From the NCBI GenBank assembly GCA_001779115.1, contig MFJF01000018.1, positions 1 to 38,088 on the forward strand: a DNA stretch of 38,088 nt, given 5' to 3'. The stretch's first letter is position 1; every line of letters begins with the position of its first letter. This stretch comes from Candidatus Gottesmanbacteria bacterium RIFCSPHIGHO2_01_FULL_40_15. GTDB lineage: Bacteria; Patescibacteriota; Microgenomatia; 2-02-FULL-39-11. The position numbers were made by a program, and so were the translations under genes. Shown here piece after piece: positions 13,106-21,778 of this stretch. Under the pieces are notes generated by a model, which was not told where the DNA came from, ran no database searches, and saw only the letters and a program-made list of their open reading frames with translations.

Positions 13106-14272
13106 GTGAAAATCATTGCCCATCTTGATATGGATTCATTTTATGCCTCAATCGAGGAGCGGGATAATCCGCAATACCAAGGCTTACCGGTTGCAGTCGG
13201 TGCTTTACCGAACGGCGGCAGCGGACGCGGTGTGGTTTCAACAGCCAATTATAAAGCCCGGGAATACGGAATATTTTCGGCAATGCCCATTTCCGTTGCC
13301 TGGAGATTATCCGAGGAAGCAGGCCGCCAGGGCAGGCCGAGAGCAATATTTCTGCCGGTTGACATGAAAAGATACGCGGAAAATTCCAAACGGGTAATGG
13401 AAATTGTCAGACAAGTGATGGAAAAAGAAGTCAAATCGGCAATAATTGAACAAACGTCAATTGATGAGGCATATCTTGATTTATCGTTTACCGGGAGTTA
13501 TGAAAAAGCGGAAAGTTTAGCGGAAAAAATTAAAAAGGATATAAGAGAAAAAGAAAAACTGACCTGTTCGGTCGGTATCGGACAGAACAAACTGATTGCC
13601 AAGTTAGCTTCTGCCAAAAATAAGCCTGACGGGTTGACCGCAGTGACGTTATCCCAAATTTCCGGGTTTATGGATTCGATCGGCCTGAGGGATATTCCGG
13701 GAATCGGACCCAAGACAGAAGAAAAGTTAAATAAAAAGGGAATCATGAGTATTTCCGGTTTACTGAAATTAACGAAGGATGAACTGGTCGGGATGTTCGG
13801 GAAATGGGGGGAGGATATTTATGATAAAGCACGGGGAATAGACGAGTCAGAGCTTGAGACCGGCAGGGAGACAAAATCCATCAGTGAACAGGAAACATTC
13901 GGGAAAGATACTTTGTCCGGATTATTTTTGATTGAAAAGCTGAGGAAGTTAGTGAAAGAAGTTCACATAAGAATGATATTGGAAAATATCAAAACATTTA
14001 AAACTGTAACAATTACGGTCAGATTTTTTGATTTTGAAACGAAGAACAAAGCCCACACCATTGAAATGGCATCAGATGACAGGGATTTACTGGAAAGAGA
14101 AGCTCTAAAACTTTTCCTACCTTTTTTGGACAAAAGGGGTAATCCGAAACTGAAACCGCTCAGGTTGATCGGAGTCGGGATTGAGAATTTCAACAGGAAA
14201 AATGATAATAATAAAGAATCCGGAAAAGAGAGGTCAGGACAAACGGATTTATTTGATAACAATCAAATTTGA
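13106..14272 (+). CDS. dinB: DNA polymerase IV (Y-family, DinB)
   Basis: Translesion DNA polymerase that copies past damaged bases at the replication fork. 388 aa, normal for the family. Catalytic metal ligands are visible in HLDMDSFYASIE (Asp8, with Asp10 nearby) and SIDEAYLDL (Asp120, Glu121). SVGIGQNKLIAKLASAKNKPDG and the helix-hairpin-helix segment IPGIGPKTEEKLNKKGI are also diagnostic. The tail ends in QTDLFDNNQI, which could serve as a beta-clamp binding motif (QxDLF). Start is GTG 13106, with TAAAAT ten bases before it and no Shine-Dalgarno sequence. No SOS box was recognised upstream. Confidence 0.95.
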   Translation: MKIIAHLDMDSFYASIEERDNPQYQGLPVAVGALPNGGSGRGVVSTANYKAREYGIFSAMPISVAWRLSEEAGRQGRPRAIFLPVDMKRYAENSKRVMEIVRQVMEKEVKSAIIEQTSIDEAYLDLSFTGSYEKAESLAEKIKKDIREKEKLTCSVGIGQNKLIAKLASAKNKPDGLTAVTLSQISGFMDSIGLRDIPGIGPKTEEKLNKKGIMSISGLLKLTKDELVGMFGKWGEDIYDKARGIDESELETGRETKSISEQETFGKDTLSGLFLIEKLRKLVKEVHIRMILENIKTFKTVTITVRFFDFETKNKAHTIEMASDDRDLLEREALKLFLPFLDKRGNPKLKPLRLIGVGIENFNRKNDNNKESGKERSGQTDLFDNNQI

Positions 14273-14296
14273 TTTTCCAAAATATATAAGTATAAT
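14269..14296 (+). promoter_or_regulatory. Promoter TTGATT-16-TATAAT
   Basis: Starts within the last codons of dinB; TATAAT ends 10 bases before ATG 14307. Drives the 14307-15572 run. Confidence 0.55.
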
Positions 14297-14306
14297 TCTT
14301 TAATTC

Positions 14307-14711
14307 ATGGCAAATATAAGCGAATTACCGGCATTTAGAGAAATTGCTGAAACAGTAAATTTTAGCCGGATAAAATCACTGGTTAACGAAAGAGGATCAG
14401 AGTTGAGTGCCGCAGCAGCAGCGGCAATGTTACCGGTAACGGATAAATTAGATAACGGTTTTTCCAGCATCAGGAATATGGGAATATACGCAATATCAGT
14501 ACCCACCGGATATTTAGCCGGACGAGATGTTGCAGGAAGAGGTTTAGGAGAAACATTGGGATTACTTGCTTTTGAAATCGGTTCATGGGCGGCGGCAAAT
14601 CATTTCCAGCAGCCGGAACTTCAATCAGCAAGTACCGCTCTACTTATAAGTTCAGCCGGAGGCATTATTCACGGTATAATCCGAAATACCGCTCGGGAGA
14701 AGAATGAATGA
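14307..14711 (+). CDS. Small membrane protein, same family as 8200-8664
   Basis: 134 aa. Polar N-terminal helices (ELPAFREIAETVNFSRIKSL) are followed by Ala/Gly-rich membrane segments. The C-terminal half (LLAFEIGSWAAANHF...ELQSASTALLISSAGG...IIRN) matches the 8200-8664 protein in order and spacing. It overlaps the next gene by ATGA, and a promoter lies just before it. Function unknown; the tandem and dispersed copies suggest a lineage-specific expansion. Confidence 0.65.
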   Translation: MANISELPAFREIAETVNFSRIKSLVNERGSELSAAAAAAMLPVTDKLDNGFSSIRNMGIYAISVPTGYLAGRDVAGRGLGETLGLLAFEIGSWAAANHFQQPELQSASTALLISSAGGIIHGIIRNTAREKNE

Positions 14712-15151
14712 AAGAGAGCGAGTATATGACTGAAGCAGGCATTCCCAATGAAATCCGAGAAACTAAAACCGCGCAAAGTTTAAGGGACACATTTAACTTT
14801 TTAAAGTCCCAAGGTAAAAAGCTTTTGGAAGAAGTAAATAACAGCAGAGTTACAGTCATGGCCGGCTTGGCGCCTATTGTGGGCGCTTCCATACTTCAGG
14901 AGAGAAATTATCCTCCGGTAACTGAAGACCCGTTTGTTTATATGGCTGCTCCATTGTCAGCAGCCGCGGTATTAAGCCGTACAACTGAAGGGAGATATAA
15001 ATTATATGTTTCAGCTGGAGCCGTAGCATTAGGTACGGCAGTTTCTTTAGTTACAAACGAGCCGGCTGCGGCGATTGCCGGTGTTTCAACCGCGGCAGGA
15101 TTCGGATTAGGGAGTATTTTAAGAGGCCGAAGGCTTCCCGTAACTGAATAA
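14708..15151 (+). CDS. Small membrane protein, probably of the same family
   Basis: 147 aa: an N-terminal amphipathic region (QSLRDTFNFLKSQGKKLLEEV), then three or four Ala/Gly-rich hydrophobic segments (VTVMAGLAPIVGASIL, VYMAAPLSAAAVLS, LYVSAGAVALGTAVSLV, AAAIAGVSTAAGFGLG) and a basic tail. Architecture matches its upstream neighbour, with which it shares an ATGA overlap, so they are co-translated and may form a hetero-oligomer. ATG 14726 (MTEAGIP) is an alternative start. Confidence 0.6.
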   Translation: MKESEYMTEAGIPNEIRETKTAQSLRDTFNFLKSQGKKLLEEVNNSRVTVMAGLAPIVGASILQERNYPPVTEDPFVYMAAPLSAAAVLSRTTEGRYKLYVSAGAVALGTAVSLVTNEPAAAIAGVSTAAGFGLGSILRGRRLPVTE

Positions 15152-15170
15152 AACATAAATTGAAACCAAA

Positions 15171-15572
15171 ATGGAATTAAGAGAATTATTTATTAATGCC
15201 TGTCAGATGGCTTCTTTTACTGCAAGTCAGATTAAGGATTTAGAGAAGAAAATTGTTGAAAACTCTTTAAAATCAGCTGTTACCGGAATGTATGAAGTAT
15301 TGGGAAAAAAAATAAATAAAAATGAAGCGGAAAGTTTAAAAACGGAATTTGAAGCTGAAAAGAAACTTACCGGCAAGAGTTATTCATCCGAGCAGAAAAT
15401 AGAGTTGGTGAAGAGGATTTTTAACAGATATTTGAAACAGGCGGAAATTGACGGGATAACTAAAACCGCGTTTGACGAGGAATTCCGGATTACAGCCAAA
15501 ACAATTTCAGACCATCTTGATCAGAAGGATCAGCAGGTACAGGCACTTCGGAAACAGTTAGAGCAGGCATAA
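15171..15572 (+). CDS. Helical, coiled-coil hypothetical protein
   Basis: 133 aa, highly charged and helical with no membrane segment; the last 30 residues (ISDHLDQKDQQVQALRKQLEQ) form a likely coiled coil. It begins 19 bases after the two small membrane protein genes and is probably in their operon, so it may be their cytoplasmic partner. Family not recognised. Confidence 0.6.
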   Translation: MELRELFINACQMASFTASQIKDLEKKIVENSLKSAVTGMYEVLGKKINKNEAESLKTEFEAEKKLTGKSYSSEQKIELVKRIFNRYLKQAEIDGITKTAFDEEFRITAKTISDHLDQKDQQVQALRKQLEQA

Positions 15573-15660
15573 ATTTCCTGAACTTCAAATCTTTTAGGTA
15601 TTTTACAAATATTAATTTAAAGAGTATATTAGTCGAATCAAATTATTATTTAGTGTAAAA

Positions 15661-17520
15661 ATGACACGAATTAGTGAGCTTGAAAATAACTTTATTCCTC
15701 AAATTATAAATATTGATCGGATGGTCGGTCTTAAATTACCTTGGCGTAATGAAACTCCCCGGAAATTTAGAGTTATTTATCCTATATCCCATGAAGAAAT
15801 TAAATTACCAAAACCTATTGAAGCTGACAGCGTCATTGCTTTTGAACTTGAGAGAATGAACAGATACCGGAAAGCATTCGGACTGGAACATACGGATTTG
15901 ATAATTGAAGATCTTAAATCCGATCAAAAAATTTTATTATCTGACGTAAGAATGGCAGTAGCGGCATCAAATTCACTGACTTTCACTCTGGATGAGGAAA
16001 CTATCAAGGTAAGAAGTTCATGGGAAAATTCCCACCATGATCATTTCCATGACAGAAGAGAAGATAAATGGAATTGGACATTTGTTTACAACTCTCCGGA
16101 TAATTTTTACGGGAAAAACCGTTTCTTAATATATTCATCGGCACTTTTTAACCGCTGGCATGATTTTATGCAAAATGAATATAACAGGATGAAATCCAAA
16201 GGTATTGATATTGATACCAGACTGGGACATCAAAGCGGAGCGGCAGTTTTGTTATCACTTTTTACTGAAGAATACGCGGAATTGACCGGAATGGACGATA
16301 AATATACTAAAACAGCCAGTACAATCTGTAATACAGCCGCTTTGATGGCTTTGTGCCACGATCATTATCAGACCGCAATACTTTTGGAAACGCTGTCGAC
16401 CGGATCAGGAGAAAATCCGGTTGATTTGAGCGACAGCGAACTGAAGGAATCTTTTTTAGCCGGTAATCTGGATGTAGCAAGAATGAGAGAGAAGGATTTG
16501 GTCCGGCTGCATAGGGCTATAAGTGGAATAAGTGCAGAGAAAGGTTTCGGTCTGACGCCTTTTTTAGAGGATAAATATGCAAAGGAATTGGCAGAAATGG
16601 AAAAAAGCGAAAAGTTTTTATTTGACGGCGGGAATATCAGCGGGGAAGAACGGGAACAATTGAGGATGGTTTTAGAATACGGGTTTGCGGCTGATTTGAC
16701 AGATTCGATCAGTCCGACTGACAAGGCGTTATGGAGAAGATATCTTTTGGAGAAATATAAAGACCGAATACAGTTCGATACCGATACAAAGGAAATTAAG
16801 GAAGGTATCGCCGGGCTTTCCAATGGGGTTAATTATAAGCATATCTTTTCTCTCCAACATGATATCGGCCGGGTTTGGGCTGAATGGTTTTTATTGGGCA
16901 ATTTAATCAGAAACAGCCATTATCTCAGCTATAACGGGGAAAAGACCAATGCGGGGAACATTCAACTGCAGGAGGGGAAAAGAAGAATTAATCATATATT
17001 AAAATCAGTAATCGCTTCAACGGTTGAAGATTTTAATAAAACGGGAGAAGGCTTGTTAAGGAAAGACCCGAATTTAATAACAGAAATAAAATCCGGCCTG
17101 ATGGATGAGCTTCTTAAGAAAAAAGAGGAAAGGATCAGAGAAATAATGAGCAAATATATTTATTATTACAAACTAGCCGCCAACGGCAGCCGGTCAGTTT
17201 ACGGAGGGGAACAAGCATCTGCAGCACTGGAAAACAAATTCGGGCAGCTTTTGAGGGGAATCAGCCAAGAGGAGGGGAATATCAGGAGACATTTAAAAGG
17301 CAAGAAGCTGCGTCATGAGGGAACCGTTACACAATTGAAACCGGATAATGCGGATTTAATAATAAACCGATTCCGGGAATTGAATAATTACGTGGCTGAG
17401 AAATTATTCAATCAGTTAGGCATAGAGCGAAAAACATTTAAAAATAAGTTTTGGATGCCTTACGGATCTTATTATTCACTCGGAGATATCAGCCAGATGA
17501 CAACAATCTCAAATTTATGA
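15661..17520 (+). CDS. Large protein with a divergent HD-like domain
   Basis: 619 aa, soluble. Residues ~185-240 read LGHQSGAAVLLSL...TASTICNTAALMALCHDHYQ, which resembles the start of an HD phosphohydrolase domain (His190, then His233-Asp234), usually a metal-dependent nucleotide phosphohydrolase. A His-rich stretch (SHHDHFHD, near 124-131) could also bind metal. A later HDIGRVWAEW echoes an HD motif. The C-terminal third is Lys/Glu-rich and helical. I did not recognise a full family and the HD call is tentative. The preceding gene is 88 bases upstream; TATTAT before the ATG may be its -10. It overlaps the convergent PP2C-like gene by six bases. Confidence 0.6.
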   Translation: MTRISELENNFIPQIINIDRMVGLKLPWRNETPRKFRVIYPISHEEIKLPKPIEADSVIAFELERMNRYRKAFGLEHTDLIIEDLKSDQKILLSDVRMAVAASNSLTFTLDEETIKVRSSWENSHHDHFHDRREDKWNWTFVYNSPDNFYGKNRFLIYSSALFNRWHDFMQNEYNRMKSKGIDIDTRLGHQSGAAVLLSLFTEEYAELTGMDDKYTKTASTICNTAALMALCHDHYQTAILLETLSTGSGENPVDLSDSELKESFLAGNLDVARMREKDLVRLHRAISGISAEKGFGLTPFLEDKYAKELAEMEKSEKFLFDGGNISGEEREQLRMVLEYGFAADLTDSISPTDKALWRRYLLEKYKDRIQFDTDTKEIKEGIAGLSNGVNYKHIFSLQHDIGRVWAEWFLLGNLIRNSHYLSYNGEKTNAGNIQLQEGKRRINHILKSVIASTVEDFNKTGEGLLRKDPNLITEIKSGLMDELLKKKEERIREIMSKYIYYYKLAANGSRSVYGGEQASAALENKFGQLLRGISQEEGNIRRHLKGKKLRHEGTVTQLKPDNADLIINRFRELNNYVAEKLFNQLGIERKTFKNKFWMPYGSYYSLGDISQMTTISNL

Positions 17521-18369
17521 CTTTTGACCGCCTATCACGATATAAAGACCTTCTACATTTTCACCCAGGAGAGTTTCCGGAGGTTGTTGTATATTAACTA
17601 AAGCTCTATTATTGTCCTGAGATTTTTTTTTAAGAAACCCGATACGATCAAAAAGGACTGACTTTTTCGGAATTTCCGGAGGGGGTAAAATTCCGTCTGT
17701 CGCTAAAAGTACCGGCAGAATATCCAAATCTTCAAGCGGAACAAATTCGGAATCTATTAAATCATTTCTTTTTTTTTGGTTCAGGAGCAAATTGAACGGA
17801 GGATAACGGAGATTAACCGGTCCTGTTTTATACAAGTCCTTTTTTGTCCGGCGGGCATAAAAATTAGTGCCCAGGGAACCGATTACCGCCTGATAAGAAT
17901 CAGGATTTAAATCAAACCAGCTGAAAGAAATTCCGGAGGCGGAAATAAGGTCTTGAAGTATTTCTTCGGATTTTAAATTCAGATCGCGGAAATCCACTTT
18001 TTCAAATAAAATGTTTAATATTTCCGGCGTTTCCGGGAGAGGTGGTTTATCCGGTGATGTTATATGAGCTGACGCAAACCGGTAATAAATGTCAGTAAAT
18101 TTATTAATTATAAATTTACCAAGAACAGATTCAGTAACCATATTATCATTACAATCCATATATAGAAATTCCGGCATGGAAACATCCCAAACCAAAATCC
18201 GGTCAGGAAAAATATAATGACCGTCACCCTGAAATTGACGAAACTTTCCGTCCAAACCACGCCGCAGATATTTCATTCGGTATGCAATGTTTCCGGTTAA
18301 TTTTCCGGATTTTTCAAATACCGTAACCGCGGGCAATATTCCGCCGGTCTCTATAGGTTGGGTTGTCAT
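17515..18369 (-). CDS. Possible divergent PP2C-like (PPM) phosphatase
   Basis: 284 aa, soluble. The order of motifs resembles PPM phosphatases: a GDGHYIFPDRILVWDVS segment, a central VIGSLGTNFYARRTKKDLYKTG (like the strand carrying GNVGDSR and the following loop), and DILPVLLATDGILP (like the acidic DGDxLLLxSDGL motif). Several canonical metal-binding Asp are not obvious, so it may be inactive or only structurally similar. It is convergent with, and overlaps, the 619-aa HD-like gene. Low to moderate confidence in the fold; the ORF itself is clear. Confidence 0.45.
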   Translation of the reverse strand: MTTQPIETGGILPAVTVFEKSGKLTGNIAYRMKYLRRGLDGKFRQFQGDGHYIFPDRILVWDVSMPEFLYMDCNDNMVTESVLGKFIINKFTDIYYRFASAHITSPDKPPLPETPEILNILFEKVDFRDLNLKSEEILQDLISASGISFSWFDLNPDSYQAVIGSLGTNFYARRTKKDLYKTGPVNLRYPPFNLLLNQKKRNDLIDSEFVPLEDLDILPVLLATDGILPPPEIPKKSVLFDRIGFLKKKSQDNNRALVNIQQPPETLLGENVEGLYIVIGGQKS

Positions 18370-18489
18370 AATTTAATCTAATTGGCAGGATTAATCTTTG
18401 GGAGGATCCGATTAACGGGATGCAGGAATTCAATATATTATACAAATATCAGAACAGATTACAAGTTGATTAATAATTTCAACCGGGAC

Positions 18490-18518
18490 TTGATTGGGAT
18501 GAAATCTTAAGTCATACT
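18490..18518 (+). promoter_or_regulatory. Promoter TTGATT-17-CATACT for galT
   Basis: Good spacing; the -10 ends 9 bases before ATG 18528, so the leader is about 3 bases. Confidence 0.5.
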
Positions 18519-18527
18519 CATTAATAT

Positions 18528-19373
18528 ATGGCTAAATTTGTTCCCGATGTCAAAACCCAGAGATGGATAGTAATTTCGCAAACCAGAGTAAACAGGCCGG
18601 ATGACGCCAATGAGGGAGAAAAACCGAAAGCATGTCCCTTCTGTACCGGCAATGAAGCGATGACACCTTCTGAAATCATGAGAATAGGCGAAGGAGAGAA
18701 GGATAAACCGGGTTGGAAAATCAGGGTAATCCCCAATAAATATCCGATTACCGATGTACATGAAGTAATAATCCACAGCCCCGATCATGATAAGAACATA
18801 GAAGAATTAAATATTGAACAAGTTACAGCTCTTTTGAGGGTCTACAGGCAAAGATTCCAGGCACACACGTTTGACGGCCAGGTGATGATTTTCTGCAACC
18901 ACGGGGAGCATGCCGGGGCATCCTTACACCATCCCCATTCACAACTGGTCCTTATTCCGAAACAGATAAATTTGGACGCACTGGTTCGGGAGCCTATAAT
19001 GAACGTGATTGAAGATAATAATTTCTTTGTTACATACTGCCCTGATTTTTCCCAATGGCCGTATGAGATCTGGATTTCACCCAAGAAAGAAGGAACTACA
19101 TACGGCGAAGTGACAGATGAAGAAATAAAGGATTTGGCTGATCTTCTCCAGAATTCCCTGTGCCGCCTGAAAAGCAAGCATAACGATCCGCGGGTTATGA
19201 AAATCAATCCCAATATTCAGTTTGCCTATAATTTTTATATCCACCACGCCAAAAATTGGTTTATACGGATTATTCCCCGGATGGTCCACCGCGCCGGTTT
19301 CGAGCTTGGTACCGGTTTGTCGGTCAATATTGTTGATCCGACGGTAGCGGCACAGGAATTAAAGGTTCAGTAA
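18528..19373 (+). CDS. galT: Galactose-1-phosphate uridylyltransferase family protein
   Basis: HIT-superfamily nucleotidyltransferase that exchanges UMP between UDP-sugar and hexose-1-phosphate (Leloir pathway and UDP-sugar supply). 281 aa. Zinc site CPFC at 36-39, active-site HHPHSQ at 134-139 with His137 as the expected nucleophile, and the GEHAGASLHHPHSQ context are diagnostic. It is shorter than E. coli GalT (~348 aa), as is usual for the candidate-phyla form, which may act on other sugars or be an ADP-glucose:phosphate adenylyltransferase. It has its own promoter; no galE or galK is nearby. A 117-aa gene follows 11 bases later. Confidence 0.85.
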   Translation: MAKFVPDVKTQRWIVISQTRVNRPDDANEGEKPKACPFCTGNEAMTPSEIMRIGEGEKDKPGWKIRVIPNKYPITDVHEVIIHSPDHDKNIEELNIEQVTALLRVYRQRFQAHTFDGQVMIFCNHGEHAGASLHHPHSQLVLIPKQINLDALVREPIMNVIEDNNFFVTYCPDFSQWPYEIWISPKKEGTTYGEVTDEEIKDLADLLQNSLCRLKSKHNDPRVMKINPNIQFAYNFYIHHAKNWFIRIIPRMVHRAGFELGTGLSVNIVDPTVAAQELKVQ

Positions 19374-19384
19374 ACTTATTATTA

Positions 19385-19738
19385 ATGACAGGAAATACAG
19401 GTAAAGAAGGGGTTGGAATCAGTCCTGAAGATGTCGCACTATACAGCGAAAAATTTCCGAAATTGTCTCCGGAGGAGATTCAAGACGTGATAGTCAGTTA
19501 TTTGGAAGGACTTGATGGAAATAATATCATGATTTTTGTCCCAATATTTATTGAAAAAAAATTGCATGAAAGAAATATGCAAAAACAACTGACTGATCTT
19601 AATGAAGAATTCGTCAAACAAATATTTCCGGATCAGTTAACAGCTCAACCGCAAGAACCGTCGGAACAGTTTCAGATAAGAGACACTTTGCTTCCAAAAG
19701 TTCTTAAGACCATCAGAGGAGTTATTTTCCGCGGATAA
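19385..19738 (+). CDS. Hypothetical protein downstream of galT
   Basis: 117 aa, soluble and helical. ISPEDVALYSEKFPKLSPEEIQDVIVSYLEGL suggests a small helical bundle; a Gln/Pro-rich linker (LTAQPQEPSEQFQ) leads to a basic end. It begins 11 bases after galT and is likely co-transcribed. Family and function are not recognised. Confidence 0.55.
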   Translation: MTGNTGKEGVGISPEDVALYSEKFPKLSPEEIQDVIVSYLEGLDGNNIMIFVPIFIEKKLHERNMQKQLTDLNEEFVKQIFPDQLTAQPQEPSEQFQIRDTLLPKVLKTIRGVIFRG

Positions 19739-19808
19739 ACCTTTTAATCTTACGATTTTCTTACACTTAACTTTCTTTGTGAAAATTTTAGTATGAGAAA
19801 GTTTAAAA

Positions 19809-21368
19809 ATGCCAGGCATAGAATCGGGAATATCCAATTTTGATAGTCCGAAAGTATTAATTACCGGTGCGGGATTATTACCGGATGAATTAGCTCGAAA
19901 CGGATCCGGAAATCCGGAAGACGTAATTTTTCGCGAAGAAAAGATTGATATTTTTAAAAATGAGGAGCAATTAGTCCAATTGCGGGCAGAGTTAAAAGAG
20001 AAGGGATTTGTAACCCAGAAGGGAGAAGCAGTTAAAACAGGAGTAAACGAAGCAGCGACAATTCTAAGAGAAATCAACAATGGAAGGACTTTGAGAGATT
20101 TTATAAGTAAGTCGGGTAAAATACTGGCCGGTACGGCATTAAATCAGAGGATAAAAAGCATTGAATCAGGCAAGTTCGATATAAGAAAAGAAAAAGAAGA
20201 TGACGCTTTATTAAATAAAAAATTAAGCCTAATATGGGATGGACGAAAACCGGAAGAACTTCCGGGTTGGGGTCAGGGAATCAGAACAAATCAGCCTGTC
20301 CCTTTACCGGAGAAAATTAACCAGCGTTCTGCCAAAAACAGGAAAGAAACAGTAAGACAAATTAAAAAAAAACTGAAGCGGTTCGTAAATCCGGAATCCA
20401 AATTATCATATCTTACAGGCATGGCGGCAGGTACACTGCAGCAATTTTTGGCAAAAGAAGCATTAAAATCCATGCCGATGCTGACATATGAGGACCGGTT
20501 AATGTTGGCCAATACATTCCAGGCAGCAACGGCCATCGCGGCTGTCGGGGGAAATTTAGTAATCGGTAAATTACAGAATAAATCCGATTTATTTAAAAGG
20601 CTTGAGAATAAGATAAAAATCGAAGATATAATCAACGGTTATATATTATCAAGAGCAGTAGTAGCCGCATCGCGCAATTTCGGAGCTGAACATCCTGAAA
20701 TCGGGGAGAGAATTTTGGGATTTGTAAAGGGTATTTTTAACGGGGACGGGGGAGAAGTAACAGGTGAAACCGGTTTTATTAAGAATGATATTTTTCCATT
20801 GGATTTTCCGGAAGCGGATGCACCCGGATCACATGCAATTTCAGACCGGCATGATTTTATTGAACACAATCCAGCGACGGCGCAACCGGAAAAATCTCAC
20901 GTCCGGCCCGGAATTGCAGCGGTGGCGGAGGAAAATTTTTTGGGGAAAGCCAATGTTCCTGACGGAGGAAATAAAGGCATCATTTTTGAGAGTAATCCTT
21001 CAGATCAAAACGGAGAAAAATTTGACGAAATTGTCCCGGTAGCCGAACCGGAAGCTGCAGAAAACACGGGAAATTTCGGGGAATATGAGGAATATATTGT
21101 GAAAAATGGTGATACATTAGGTCAAATCGGATTGGAACACGGTTGGAAGGATCCGTACGGACATAATATGACGCAAACTATTGTCAGAAACATGACGGAA
21201 CTCATTTCAGATGAAAATGCGGAAGCAATCTCGGAAGTAGTAAAAAATCCCGGAATGGCAGCCCGGATAGGCGGCAAAGTAACCCGGTTTTGGGAAACAA
21301 TAATGGCAGCGGCAAGATATATACGTCCGGGGCAAAAATTGTTAATTCCTGTAGGGGAGGGAAAATAA
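19809..21368 (+). CDS. LysM-domain protein with large helical N-terminal region
   Basis: 519 aa. Residues 1-190 are charged and helical with no signal peptide. A hydrophobic part around 200-260 (LSYLTGMAAGTLQQF; ANTFQAATAIAAVGGNLVIG) may enter the membrane. A Pro/Glu-rich linker follows. The C-terminal ~90 residues are LysM-like, opening with YIVKNGDTLGQIGLEHGW and closing with YIRPGQKLLIPVG. LysM binds peptidoglycan or other N-acetylglucosamine polymers. The LysM is about twice the normal length, with ~40 extra residues between the Asn region and the final PGQ motif. Export route is unclear. Confidence 0.7.
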   Translation: MPGIESGISNFDSPKVLITGAGLLPDELARNGSGNPEDVIFREEKIDIFKNEEQLVQLRAELKEKGFVTQKGEAVKTGVNEAATILREINNGRTLRDFISKSGKILAGTALNQRIKSIESGKFDIRKEKEDDALLNKKLSLIWDGRKPEELPGWGQGIRTNQPVPLPEKINQRSAKNRKETVRQIKKKLKRFVNPESKLSYLTGMAAGTLQQFLAKEALKSMPMLTYEDRLMLANTFQAATAIAAVGGNLVIGKLQNKSDLFKRLENKIKIEDIINGYILSRAVVAASRNFGAEHPEIGERILGFVKGIFNGDGGEVTGETGFIKNDIFPLDFPEADAPGSHAISDRHDFIEHNPATAQPEKSHVRPGIAAVAEENFLGKANVPDGGNKGIIFESNPSDQNGEKFDEIVPVAEPEAAENTGNFGEYEEYIVKNGDTLGQIGLEHGWKDPYGHNMTQTIVRNMTELISDENAEAISEVVKNPGMAARIGGKVTRFWETIMAAARYIRPGQKLLIPVGEGK

Positions 21369-21369
21369 A

Positions 21370-21630
21370 TTAAACCTGACCCTTTTGCTGCAGACCCAAA
21401 AGCCAAAGAACTGCTTCTTTTTTATACCTCCGGTCGCCTCTTGAGTTTATCCTGATGGCGGGAAGCTTTCCCCTTTTACCCCATCTTTTAATCGTCAGGG
21501 GAGAAACGCGCAGGATTTTAGCAACTTCACGGACAGTTAATAATTCGGGCCATTCATCACCAAGAGCCATAAACTTATTCAGCAAACGGTTGACCCCATG
21601 TTCAAGCAGGGTTTTTGAGTACGGAAGCAA
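21370..21630 (-). CDS. Excisionase-type helix-turn-helix DNA-binding protein
   Basis: 86 aa. LLTVREVAKILRVSPLTIKRWGKRGKLPAIRINSRGDRRYKKEAVLWLL is a MerR/excisionase-like winged HTH. Such proteins act as excisionases, BldC-like regulators or antitoxin-type repressors. The TTG start at 21630 is preceded by AAGGAG at ten bases, which supports the longer version; ATG 21570 would give a 66-aa protein. The inverted repeat GCAAC-T-GTTGC overlaps the start codon region and could be an autoregulatory operator. No integrase is nearby. Confidence 0.75.
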   Translation of the reverse strand: MLPYSKTLLEHGVNRLLNKFMALGDEWPELLTVREVAKILRVSPLTIKRWGKRGKLPAIRINSRGDRRYKKEAVLWLLGLQQKGQV

Positions 21631-21778
21631 CTGTTGCCGACTCCTTATTTAAATGTTAATAATCCGGAGCAGAAGACTCGAATCCAATATCAATTTGATA
21701 TTTACTGTAACATATGAATTTCAATATTGTCAATAGTAATCAAAGAGGTGCAATCAGAATGTTATAGAATGATGTACT

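Noticed and set aside
13113-13367. ORFs in other frames at the start of dinB
   Set aside because: They are shadows of the clear Y-family polymerase reading frame.
16368-16823. 151-aa minus-strand ORF
   Set aside because: It lies wholly inside the 619-aa gene on the other strand with Ser-rich shadow composition.
19637-20080. 147-aa minus-strand ORF
   Set aside because: Antisense to the start of the LysM gene and the end of the 117-aa gene, with no recognisable protein character.
21660-21690. tRNA-like GATTCGAGTC on the minus strand
   Set aside because: It resembles a T-loop, but no acceptor, D or anticodon stems can be formed on either side.
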